Source: Guillardia theta CCMP2712 (lineage: Eukaryota > Cryptophyceae > Pyrenomonadales > Geminigeraceae). Taken from it: a stretch of DNA of 64,000 bases. The notes under the pieces were generated by a model, which searched no databases, was not told the origin of the DNA, and worked only from the letters and a program-made list of their open reading frames with translations. The stretch covers positions 122,807 to 186,806 of the forward strand of contig NW_005434634.1 in assembly GCF_000315625.1 (NCBI RefSeq), given 5' to 3'. Below are positions 20,145 through 31,600 of the stretch, piece after piece. The position numbers were made by a program, and so were the translations under genes. The stretch's first letter is position 1. Each line of letters begins with the position of its first letter.

Positions 20145-23100
20145 ATGTCGATGTTCTTCGATGATCGGAAGAAGGTATGAGAGGAGGGAGGATGGGAGAG
20201 AACGTTCAGGAGCACAGGACAGCAATGGAAAGATCGGGTGTCACTAGGAGGAGACGAGACCTGGATGACGAGAGTAGAAAATGAGACAGGAGAACTGGTA
20301 CAAGTCAAGGTGAGAAAGCTGCAGGGAGGATGGAACGGAAGGAGAAGAAGTGAAGCAGGCGAGTCTCAGGGGAGAACATCGACACCATGAATATTCTATG
20401 TCAATCGTCCTAGATGTTGCTTTCACATGATTCAAAATTCTCTTCAGGTGAGTCTGGGCGGGAAAAGCAGAAATAAGACCCAGGAAACGAAAAATGATTT
20501 TGTGGAAAGAACGAGGAAAGAACGTGAAGCCAGGGAGTCAGCACGCAAGAGGGAGAATGCTGCCATTGCCCTTCAGGTAATTCTCAAACTCCTTCTGAAA
20601 CATCCCGTTACTAACCATCCCTTCAGTCATTTTTCCGAGGCAGAAAAGTTGTATGGCGGTGTAGGATGGTGGAGAGGGCGGAGTGGAATGAAGAATTCAA
20701 GCAATTTGCTGTGCAATACTCGGAAGCAATGTCTGTATCAAGTGAACTGCAGTCGAGCATGGTCAAACTTTTGCGGCGGCTCATATTTTTCTTCAACTCA
20801 GAGAATGTGGAGGTTGGTTTGCTTTGTTGTCTCATCATCTGATCATTTGAAAGGATGATAAATCATTGACCCAACTTCTGCTCTGGTTGATAACAGGAAA
20901 GTATGGATCGATCAGGTATTGACATGTTGATTTCAATGTCATGTATCGGATAGTAAGCCGCTTCAAACAGCAATACGCACGGAGTTGAATCGATGACTTT
21001 GTTAAAAGACCCTGAGGCTTCACAGCGCAATCATAGGGTCTTCAAGCTATCTCGTCTGAGCTACAAGAGGTTGGAAAAGTCGATGCAATTGCCTCCATGT
21101 GACAACCAAGCGCTGGACGTTTCTTTCTTAATGTCTCTTTGCGACAAACACCAATTGTGGGGTAACGAATATTCGGGCGCTGGTTTGAGCCTGTTTCTCA
21201 TGAGGAATGGGCTTATGACATTGATCGGACAGTACTTGATGCGTACTAATTCTGGAGCAGACCAAAATTCGTTGAGCACGCTGCAGGTCCTGCTGTGTAA
21301 TCTTTGTAGACGCATGTTGGTTCACGGCCAATCTGAGAAGTACATGGTCTACTCTGAGTTCTGCCGACACATTCTCACTATTCAAGAATTATTCAAGCCA
21401 GGTACGATCGCCGCTAAAGCCCGGGCAAGCCTGCTCTTCCAAGGAATGTGGGATAATGTACTGGACACATTGGCGGCGAATGAATTTGCGTTATGTAGAG
21501 AGTTTTGTGATCATCACGAACTGGAGCGATCAGCATACTTCTTGGGAAATCTTGTTGAGTTATCTGATCTTTCAATCGTCAGCGGTTCGGCTCACTCGAC
21601 TGCTGTATTTGCTGAGTGTGCCAGTATGCTGCTCTCCCATGTCAAGCACTTGCAGAGCCTTCGAGGTCAATCTGACGAAGATATGTACGATGTTAATGAC
21701 GAAAGTGTTGATATGGAAACGATGGAAGTTGAGGTTCAAACTGCAGCCGGGATTGCAACTGTAAAGCAGATAAGAGTGAAGGAGAAGAAGCGAAATGTTG
21801 AGATGGAGATTTCTCCTGCTTTGGCAGCCATTCAGAGGCATGTCCAAGGATTGTGCAATAAGGATTATCTTTACAAATTGTTGGACGTCATTCAGAATAG
21901 CAAAGATGCGAATTATGCTGTATCAGCAACCTGCGCATTGCTTGTACAACTGGTCGATTTCGTACCAACCTCACAAAAAGACGTCATGAATGCTCTTGCA
22001 TTCAAACCTTCTGTGCTTGTAATGCTTTGGAATCGAATCAGAACCTTCACTGAAAATGACCAAAAATCGATCTCAACACACGAACGAGTCTCCAGACTAC
22101 AGTATTTTAGCTTGCTTTCAATGTTTTGTATGGTGTATCATTACTTCTTGGTAACCGTGGACAACGAAGAATTTTATGTGAGACAATATCCATTTCGGCT
22201 GGATGAATTGAGAGAGATGGTTACAAAGATCAAGATCACCTTGTATGATCTGTACTGGAAAGAAGCAGATTCAGAAACGGCTCTGAAACTTCGAGATGCT
22301 GGTTCTAAGCTTCTCTCCCGACTTTTTGAACGGAATTGCTACAAGCAGTATGCATCACCAGAATTGTGGCTGGCTACAGACCGCAATATTTCTTTCATCA
22401 TCTCCGACTTGGACGCCATAAGCGCTGCTCGGATGATGGATCCTGATCATGTAGATATTTCTTTCGAGGCCAAGCATGGAGCTCTCTTGCAAGAAACACC
22501 TTTTGCTCTACCATTCCACTTGCGAGTTCGCATTTTACGATACTTGATTTCGTTGGACCGTCAAGATTATATCGACGCGCCGGCTAGTTGGCACAATGCG
22601 CAGATTCGTCGCTCTCATGTTGTTGAAGATGGATACGACAAACTGAACAACCTTGGGCATAATTTGAAGCGAACTGTTCAGATATCTTTCGTCAATCAAG
22701 AGGGGCTGCAAGAAGCAGGGATCGACGGAGGAGGGCTCTTCAAGGAATTCGTCAACACGATTTCGTTGCAGGCATTCAACCCTTCTTATGGCCTTTTCTG
22801 CACCACAGGACAAAACCTATTGTTCCCAAACCCTCAATCTTTCAATGTAAATCCATGGGCTGGGTCGGTAGATGATTTGAGTTTGTTTGAATTCTTTGGG
22901 AGGATTGTCGGGAAGGTATGACATTTTTTTCCGTTGGTGTTGATGATTGAAGTCTTTTCCATTCACAAAATAGGCAATTTATGATGGAATTCTGATTGAG
23001 CTCCGGCTAGCTCCTTTCTTTCTACGAAAGATGTTGGGCAAGGAGATGTTTTTTGATGATTTGGTCAGTTTGGTGTACTCCTTGACTCCCACGATTGCTG

Positions 23101-24404
23101 ATTGTTTGCTTCCTTTCGTCGCAGGAATCCCTCGACCCTGAACTGCACAAGAATCTTTTACATCTCAAGAACTACGATGGAGACTTTGAGATGTTAAGTC
23201 TGAACTTTGAAGTCGTTGAGGTGAACAATGGCTAGACTTCATGCAATTCGATTCCTCACTCTCCCACTTATTTTTAGGATCATTTTGGACAAGCGCGGAC
23301 AACTGAGCTAGTTGAAGGTGGAAGGTGGGGGGAAGAAATCTCAAATCAGCAGCTGAGAGGTGTACCAGGGATATCGCGGTCACTGCCGACAACGTTCTTC
23401 AGTACAAGAACCTGATGCTCGACTACTGGTTGAACAAGCGAATTGCTCGCCAGAGTCTGGTACTGTGGCGAGAGAGACGTTGGAGCCAAGCTGAGTGCTT
23501 TCAGGCATTTATGAAGGGGATTTCCGACTTGATAAGACCGAAATGGATTAGAATGTTTAGTCCAGGTGGGCTAGCAGTTGAAAGAAGCCTCAGGATTGCT
23601 GACACTTTCTCAGATGAGCTTCAGATGTTGATCTCTGGATCCGTCAGCCCGGTCGATCTAGAGGTAGCGGAGCCTCCACCTCGCTTGCCGGAGTTTGAAT
23701 TTTCTCGTCAGGACCTTCGTGCAAATTGTGTTTACGGAGGAGGATACAATGCAGAGCATGAATCGATAAAGGTGAGCATGGCTACTGAAATATGTTGCGT
23801 CAGCTGAGATGAAACCTACAAAACCTTGAATGACCTCTTTTGTTTCTTTCCTCTGAGCCTTCTAGCAGATATTTTGGGATGTTTTGAGCACTTTCGACTC
23901 GAAGCAGGTTTGAGATATGAGAAGTCCTTTGTTCGCTGATGTTGTCCTGTTGGTCAGAGGGAAGACCTCCTCATGTTCGTCACGAGCTGCTCTCGTCCAC
24001 CTCTCCTTGGCTTCAAGGAGGTTTCACTCCATCGCATGCTGACTTGAAACCCTCAGCTGACCCTCAACCCAGCTCCATCCCAGCTTCTGCATCCAGAAGA
24101 CCTCTCATTCTGCCGAGGAGGCTAACTCAAGGTGATTGGCCTGCTTTCTCATCGCATCCAGTGACGCATACAGATTGCCCACGGCCAGCACGTGCATGAA
24201 CCTCCTCAAGCTGCCGGCCTATTCCGACCCCAAGGCAAGGACCACGGGCGGGGGGACTTGAGGTGGAGGAGACAAGGGAGGAAGGGAGGGAGTGAAAGCG
24301 GAGAGAGGGAGGTAAAGACTTTGAGAGTGACGAGTCGCTTGCAGGCCTGCAGGGAGCGGCTCCTGTACGCCATCAGCGCAGGCGCAGGGTTTGAATTGTC
24401 GTAA
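20145..24404 (+). CDS. HECT E3 ubiquitin ligase, UBE3C/HUL5 type
   Basis: Exons 20145-20174, 20448-20576, 20627-20812, 20854-20915, 20971-22915, 22974-23063, 23125-23220, 23278-23324, 23369-23771, 23869-23907, 23958-24020, then 24174-24234 and 24345-24404. The start MSMFFDDRKKVSLGGKSRNK and the IQ-like helix (RKRENAAIALQSFFRGRK) are those of UBE3C. The long central exon leads into the HECT domain: QEAGIDGGGLFKEFV, GKAIYDGILIELRLAPFFL, HFGQARTTELVEGGRDIAVT. The lobe with the thioester cysteine has LMFVTSCSRPPLLGFKE and LPTASTCMNLLKLP, and the chain ends AISAGAGFELS. UBE3C extends ubiquitin chains on substrates stalled at the proteasome. About 1,080 residues. I could not find a phase-correct exon between 24021 and 24173. 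The last intron starts with GC (GCAAGG). Confidence 0.92.
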
Positions 24405-24574
24405 GGCGCCTTTGACGAGAAGGAGAGACGTGTACATAGCAGTTACTGTGATCTAGCTTGTTTGGGGAGGAAGGGAAAGGCGTTTTACACCCAGTTTACT
24501 TTGAAAACCAAAGAAACAGCAGGAAGAAAGTGATGTTCTCCACCGGCCATCCCTTCATTCATTGATACCTTGAC

Positions 24575-26175
24575 TTATTCATTCTCCTCCGGGTCAAAAT
24601 CTTCAACCTTGAGAAGTCTATCAGCAGGGGAAGACAGAGGACAGCAAACTAACATCTTCTTCCTCATGCCCTTGGCTTTGCAACTTGGATTTCCCGGCGA
24701 AGTACAGCTCAGGGTCGCTCTGCCCGATATGCATAAGGTACTCAACACACAGTCCCCTCCCAGCACTGACCAGGATCAAGTCCAGCTCCTGCTTCAGTTT
24801 CTTCTTCTCGTGCTCCTTTGGTACATCTCGACGTCAACCTCTTCCTCATGTCATCCCCCACAACAACTTACCGCCTCCTGATGAGCCTTCGTCGAGTTCA
24901 CCAGCTTCGCTTCCAGCTCTGCTTTCTCCTTCTCCAACTTCGCAATCTGCAAAAATACATGAGCAGATGTTGAGACCGTTAACGATAGAGCGCAGACCTG
25001 ATCTTCACTGCGTGCAAGACGATTCTCGCACTGATCCAATCTTGCCTATTCATACATCAGTCACGTTGAGGAACGGGAGAGGAACTGAAAGCAGCAAAGT
25101 AACCTTTAATTGTTGTGTTGATTCCTCGCTGCCGCTGATAGCATTGTCTGACTGACTTCGCCTAGTAGAGTATGAGCTGTCAATCGTGAGAGCTTGAAGG
25201 CTGCTGGCATACCCTGAATTCGTCCTATTCAACTTCTTCATCTTCAGACTTCTGATGGCGTCTTGCATCTCGCCAAGAACAGAGCTTGCATCTTTAGACA
25301 GTTGTGAGAATTCCCTGCACCTGAGCGACAACCTTTGCATGGCAGATTCCTTCCACTGACAGTCAGCCGAGGGGCGTGAAGGAAGGAAAAAGGATTCTCA
25401 ACAAGCTGAACAAGAGACTATACCTGCTCTGCAACAGTGTGCTTCAAGTGTTCGATCTCATCCTGAAGTATAGAGATGTTGCCGTCCTTCACTCCCCTTT
25501 TGTCATTTACATTCAGTTGCACGTTCCCCAGGTTGGTACACAGCACATGGGAAGGGAACCATCCCTTCTCGCCGCTTCGCGCCGCCACTCCCTCCCACCA
25601 TCCCGTCTTGTGCTTTCGAACCACCTCCACGATGTCACCCGGAAAGAGCGTCAGCTCGTGCGGCATCTTGGCCTCGTGTTGCAGCTTGACAGAGTAAATC
25701 CCTTTGCTATGCCTGACCTCTGCAGGGGCCGGGGAGGCCGAGGGAACAGCTTCCTCTACCTTTGCTGTTGTGATCTTCACGTTGACGTCAAGGAGCTGCT
25801 GAGGAGCTACAGAAGACTTCGGGCTTGGAGCGGCAGACAGGGGAGTATAACCAGTCGGCTGGCGGACTATGTCGCAATCAAACTCTCTGCCTTCTCTGCT
25901 TATCCTAAACCTGACGCTCGTCCCGATCTGACCAATGATGAGCGGCCTCACTTGCTCCAGCGGTTTCCCGTACTTCACCCCGACATACACTGAGTCGACG
26001 CTCCTGATCACATCGCGAACAGAAACCTGGCCCGAACGATGCGCAGCTCCTCCTGGGACCACTTCCTCCACCTGCAAAGCAGTGAGGCATTGAAGGAGCG
26101 TTGGAGAGGACAGACCTCGATCACTCCTGAGACCTCCCTGAGGACAAGTCCAACTCCACATTGAGGCGATGCCAT
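24575..26175 (-). CDS. PDZ-SH3-coiled-coil scaffold protein
   Basis: Eight minus-strand exons (26116-26175, 25424-26071, 25104-25349, 24998-25045, 24872-24946, 24771-24815, 24654-24719, 24575-24607) give 406 residues. Residues 1-85 form a PDZ-like domain (GVGLVLREVSGVIEVEEVVP, GGAAHRSGQVSVRDVIRSVD, a PLIIGQIGTSVRFRISREG strand pair). After a linker comes an SH3 domain around residues 150-205 (ELTLFPGDIVEVVRKHKTGW, WEGVAARSGEKGWFPSHVL). The rest is coiled coil (ILQDEIEHLKHTVAEQ, MQDAIRSLKMKKLN, LEKEKAELEAKLV) with an acidic end (EEDVEDFDPEENE). It most likely links membrane or cytoskeletal partners. No catalytic domain. The exact family is not recognised. Confidence 0.82.
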
Positions 26176-26263
26176 CTGTGCGAAGCGAGACAACTCCCTC
26201 CGTCCCTCGATATTGTTTTCTCCTTCCCTTCTACTCACACTCTCCCCTCCACTCTCAAGCTGA

Positions 26264-26377
<114 letters not shown>

Positions 26378-26572
26378 TGACTGAAATCAAGGGAACACTT
26401 CAGTACCGGGCAGATTTCAAATGGAATATTCAAATTTTAGTAGGACAACGTCCAGCTCGATTCATCGTCACCAGCACAGTGGTCCCTGACGATCTCCGAG
26501 ACTGACGGTGAAGATACTGATAGAGGACACGCACGTGGAGGTAAGGGGTGGGGAAAGGGGGGCGACACAAGT

Positions 26573-27467
26573 TTACTTGAGTACATCCTCCATCAGCTTG
26601 TTCAAGCTCTCGTAGATCTTGAAGATCTTGTCCCTGTTGAGGTAGATCCCTCCGATCACACCCGAGAGGACCACGACATCCGCAGCCCTGGTCACAGCAG
26701 CCTGCCGAGATGTATCAATGCTCCCGAACAACTTCACCGCCCGACGCAAGAAGATCAAATGGACCGGGATCTTTATCTTCTCTCCGGTAGGCAAAGGATC
26801 GTCTTCGCTAGCCCACGGTGCCTTCATCGACCCCTCGTCCTTGCACGCTTCAGGTCAATCTAAACCTCATGCCACAGTCAACAACATTCTTCTGAGTGAT
26901 CTCGTCGATCTGCTTTTTCCTCTCTGCCATCCTCGCCGGGTCCTGAACCACGGTCAACACAGAAAAGACAAGTTTCGGTCCTGCCTTTGTTCTTGATTCC
27001 AGCTTCTGGAACAGCTCACTCTTGGAAAGAGCCTTCATCTCCGCCTACAGCGCGTCAAGTGAGAGGAAGCAGGATCAAGCTCTGTCACTGACAGCCTCCA
27101 GCATCCTCAGGCGCTCGTTCGCAGCTTGGGCCTTCTGCTTCACGTCTCCTTTGGCGAGACCTTCAATGGTGCTGATCGACTTCTCCGCAACCTGGAATGG
27201 CCAACAATCGGAGCAAGCAACCCAACGCACAAGCTCTCAAGCTCTCGCTTACATCCTGCACTGGGATCTTGGCTGGGGCACCACACTCCACACTGTTTGA
27301 GCGATAATCTGTCTCGCCGCACCCTCCTTCCAATCTAGAGCCCACATGTCAGAGAATCTGAATGATTCTCCTCTCCGTAAGGAATCAAAGATCACTTTGG
27401 TTGTTCACGGACGGTGACGCGATCGACAGGAATAGTTGGGTTGAAGTCAAAGGAGACCACCTTCAGA
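26573..27467 (-). CDS. Uncharacterised protein, helical; 5' end unresolved
   Basis: Minus-strand exons 27409-27467, 27285-27334, 27093-27191, 26886-27044 and 26573-26839 join in phase. The product reads VVSFDFNPTIPVDRVTVHWK, EGAARQIIAQTVWS, then a helical part (STIEGLAKGDVKQKAQAANE, RLRMLEAAEMKALSKSELF) and ends with VVVLSGVIGGIYLNRDKIFK and YESLNKLMEDVLK. A weakly hydrophobic segment (AADVVVLSGVIGG) may be a membrane or buried helix. I found no good ATG for the first exon: the only nearby ATG (27487-27489) runs into a stop after five codons, so a short 5' exon or a sequence change is likely. No family recognised. Confidence 0.55.
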
Positions 27468-27605
27468 CTAGGTCACAGAAGGACTGACATGTCTAACAAA
27501 ACACGATGGAGACAACAAGAGGAGAAGGAAGAACAATGAAGCGAAGGAAAACCAAGAAGCGAACAACACAATGATTTGAGCTGCAATATCAGAACAGTCT
27601 ATCTC

Positions 27606-28183
27606 TCATGCCTCATTGAGATTGTTCTCTCTCTTGATCTGCTTCTCTCGTCTCTTGTCCGAATCAGCTGCACTGAGCTTCTGATCACATGCACGATTTC
27701 AGTCAGCAGGCTGATCAATCACGAAGCAGTCGTCTTTGTGCCGTACCGTGTCTGTTGGTTTCTCCCACTGCGTTTGTTTAGTATCCACGTTGTAGTAGTA
27801 AACCTTCCCATCTGTTCACAGGCGTCAGGTAGCGCAGTCAGCTTCACTGAGTCTTCACCACTGGTGGATGCTGTGGCCCATCCGTTGGGCAAGGTGGTGT
27901 CGACTGAGATGAGGTACTGGGCAGCGTAGGACGGGGCAGTGAAAGCATCGGCCGTTGCAGGCAGCACAAACGTAGTGGCACCAAGGAAACCTGCTATGAC
28001 CCTCCTCCCACAATCTTGAAACAATGACATCCTGGTCTGACTGGCCATGCTCTGACGAGCTTGCGGAGCAGAAGCCGCGAGACATTTGGAATGATAGATC
28101 TGAGCTGGGTTCTGAGCTGAAAGGAGCGAAGGAGCGAACGCATCTGCCATGGCGGCTCCCACCAAGAGCGCAAAGATCCGCAT
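27606..28183 (-). CDS. Plastid protein with lumen-type signal and WW domain
   Basis: Three minus-strand exons (27859-28183, 27747-27811, 27606-27680) give 154 residues. MRIFALLVGAAMADAFAPSL has a signal peptide whose predicted cut leaves Phe16 first, as in red-lineage secondary plastids. A second signal follows: a twin arginine (Arg60-Arg61), the hydrophobic VIAGFLGATTFVLP and ATADA before Phe81, as in Tat-imported thylakoid-lumen proteins. The small mature part holds a WW domain: LPNGW with Trp102, then DGKVYYYNVDTKQTQWEKP with Trp124 and Pro127. The spacing of the two Trp is normal for the family. The tail is charged (DSDKRREKQIKRENN). WW domains bind proline-rich peptides. The split of the WW domain by an intron is phase-correct and supports the model. 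The partner is unknown. Confidence 0.8.
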
Positions 28184-28683
28184 GGCCCCTCTGTTTATGT
28201 GACACCCCTGGCCCACATCCCCCTATTGGCAGATCGGGCCCGGAACCAGGCCCGGAACGCTGCCCGGAACGGCAGAGAAGCACTGACCTAACATGTCTAT
28301 CGAGCAAATGTTTCCATCTGCCGCAGTGAAAAATCATCACTTCGTGGAATCTTGTCGTCATGATATTGATTTTGGATTTGGATGTCGGATATCTGAGAAC
28401 GGTCCCTCCTTCCTCATAAGCAGTGAAGAAAATGTCAAAGAAAGGGGCAACACGAACAAATGAGCTCAGATGATTGTTCGAAAGGTGAATGATAATAAAG
28501 ACTGATGCTTCACATCTTGATTGAGAGTGTTTGTTTAACGTGTTCATTTTTCATGTGACAGTGTTGGATTCTAATAAGCACATTGATTGAGCGATTCTTA
28601 CTCAACAATTCTCGGCCCCTGTAACTGCAGGAGGCAGCACGTGTGGTCCTGCTGCTCAGTCATCGCCGCACCTGCTCTCCCTC
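28184..28683. other. Gene-free stretch with GGCCCGGAAC repeats
   Basis: At 28236-28273 the word GCCCGGAAC recurs three to four times with small changes. The rest is AT-rich and without a convincing frame. Confidence 0.5.
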
Positions 28684-31600
28684 TCACTCGCATCGGAGGT
28701 TTCGGAACTGCACGTATCGTTTGTGCCCGTCGAGGGTCTTGAGCTTGTGAAACTCGTCCAGGATCAGCTGTAGCTCGCAGATGTGCCCTTCGACCCCCCT
28801 CTTCCTCGTCTCGTCGCTCACCACCCGCAGGTTGATCGCAATGTCTCTGTACCCTCCCGATACCTTGCTGTCGAAGTCTGGATCCAGCCTGTTCTTCGTC
28901 CGCATCACCTCGATCTCCGGGTCTCTGGCGATCTTGTCCAGGCAGTCGCAGAGTTGGTCGAGGTCCCTGAAGACGATGCTCTGCCGCACCACGTCCGTGA
29001 GCTTGTAGACGCAGTAGTTGTACGACCGCACGAGCTTCTCGATCGATCTGGTGGCGTTCTTGATCTTGGCCCAGCTGACTGAGCCCTCCAGCCTCGGGTC
29101 TGCGATCGCGTCTCGCCAGCGCACGTACTGCGGCTCGTCGGCCTCAGACTGCGCCAAGAAGAAGCCGTCGGAGGCCTCGGCCAGGGCCTTGACCTTGGAG
29201 AGGAAGATGGGGTCGATGACGAGGGCCTGGGCGTACAGCTGGTCGAGAGACACGATGCGCATGTACTCCATTCCTCCGAACCTCGACGGCAAGAAGCTCC
29301 AGGCGCCAGGGTCTCGGTAGCAGGTGATGAGGGGGTCGAAGATGCCTAGGTCTTTGCGTAGAGGCATGAGATCTCTGCGAGACTTCTGCTCTACTTTGCG
29401 GGAAGAGACCTCAGGGTGACACAGCCTTTTGATCCTGGCGAGCTGTTCTCTGCAGCTCTCCAGCGAGACGTACCGGCTCCAGCACGCGTCGTACTTGAGT
29501 CGGTCGGGCTCGACTTGCTGCACGGCCTTGCGGTACAGGTAGTCCCTCTTCAGACGAAAGTAGAGCCAGATTGCGCCCAGGACGTAGGATGTGAATGGAA
29601 TGTAAGATATATCGAAGGGAGTTTGAAACCAAGAGGACGATATACAGACGTTGAAGATGGTTGTGTAGATAACATAGAGAGGAAGTACGTGCAGCGAGTA
29701 TTGCTCTTTGAATTGCAGCGTCATCCCGTAACTCAAATCGGCTATTCCCCAAACAAGATTCAGATTCCCCAGGATACTCTGAGAAGATAAAGGTAATGCG
29801 ACCACGAGCTCCGCAAATCCCACAATATGGAACGGTGAAGCGATGCAGAACTTGACAATCTTTGACTTTCGCAGAACGGCAAACACCCCCCCAAGAAAAC
29901 AAAAACCCGCCTGGAATGTGAAGATTACAAAGATCATGTTTTCCGTCCATGGTTCTCGCAAGTCAAAGGAGATGGTGCGCCCGTCTTGCATTCCTGCAGG
30001 GGAGTGGCAGAAGGAGATTGCTGCATGGTCGGCACAAGAGAAGGAGTACACCATACTCCAGTCCTGGTCGGCGATGTGCTGCAAGTCTGAGCCCTCATTG
30101 AGGCGATACAAAGAGAAGTTGTAGGGATTGAAGGGAAGCACAGAGAGAGTCGCGCTCAGGTCAAGCTGCCACCCGTTGCCTCTCGTCACCTTGTCGTACG
30201 TGTAAAACACTGATGAGTTTGACACCGAGACAGCAGAAGGATAGAACCGCCGACACGAGTCTTTAGTCATCGCAAACGACCGATGCAAAAGGGAGCGCGA
30301 TGGCGAAGATAAAGCAATCGAAGGATCAGCATTGACGTCTAGACGATACTGCCGGGCACCGATTTCTCCATTTGCCAGTATGGAATATGTTCTCACCCAC
30401 GAGCCACTCGCGATCGAGAATGCAAATGCACCTGAGACCATGAAAAGGATCAGCTGAAAGAAGGGTTTGTAAGAAGCGCTTCTGATTGGCGTCGACGAGT
30501 ACATGATGGTAGACGTGGCGACATCCACAACACCATGCGAGCTGCTGAAGAGATAATCATCCAGAATGTTCCCTGGGTAGAGCCCCTTGAAGATTGCCAC
30601 AGCATCTTCTGACTTGCTTGCAGATACCTGACATAGCAAGAGCGAAGAGCAGACCTCTGAAGGAGAGACGGCAGCTTCCATCGGAACGGTCGGAAACATC
30701 CAGCGCCATATCCGCGTCGCCAACGGAGCATCGATATATTTTCTCGGTAGCTTCGAAGTCCCCTTACGGAAACGGAGAACATGCTTCACTCGCTGATACT
30801 TGTCAAACATCTCTCTCCTGGCCTTGCGGTGCAGCGGAAACAAAGCCAACCGCAGCTCGCAGATGTGCCCCTCGACCCCCCTCTTCCTCGTCTCGTCGCT
30901 CACCACCCGCAGGTTGATCGCAATGTCTCTGTACCCTCCCGATACCTTGCTGTCGAAGTCTGGATCCAGCCTGTTCTTCGTCCGCATCACTTCGATCTCC
31001 GGGTCTCTGGCGATCTTGTCCAGGCAGTCGCAGAGTTGGTCGAGGTCCCTGAAGACGATGCTCTGCCGCACCACGTCCGTGAGGCGAGAGACCTCAGAGT
31101 CACAGAGCAGCAAGACTTTCTCGATCGATCTGGTGGCGTTCTTGATCTTGGCCCAGCTGACTGAGCCCTCCAGCCTCGGGTCTGCGATCGCGTCTCGCCA
31201 GCGCACGTACTGCGGCTCGTCGGCCTCAGACTGCGCCAAGAAGAAGCCGTCGGAGGCCTCGGCCAGGGCCTTGACCTTGGAGAGGAAGATGGGGTCGATG
31301 ACGAGGGCCTGGGCGTACAGCTGGTCTAGGCTGCTCCTCATGCGGTTCTCGACCTCAATCTCCTTGTCTATCTCAGATTCACCAGGAGTAGGGCTGGAGT
31401 CGGAGCTAGGCAAGATGAAAGTAGGACCATAGGGCCCCCATCCTCGTACTATGCGTAGAGCCTCCGTCAGCCGAAACATCGACTGGCTGCCTTTCACCTC
31501 TTCCCATTCCTTCTCGAAGACTGACGAGCTGTGCATGGCTTCGCTCAAGGTCCTCGATCTCGTGAGCTCCCGGTGGACCATGAAAAGAGCAGTCGCCGCC

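Noticed and set aside
28781-29320. Plus-strand frames opposite the membrane protein
   Set aside because: They mirror the minus-strand coding frame and appear in both duplicated copies; the minus frame has the protein-like sequence.
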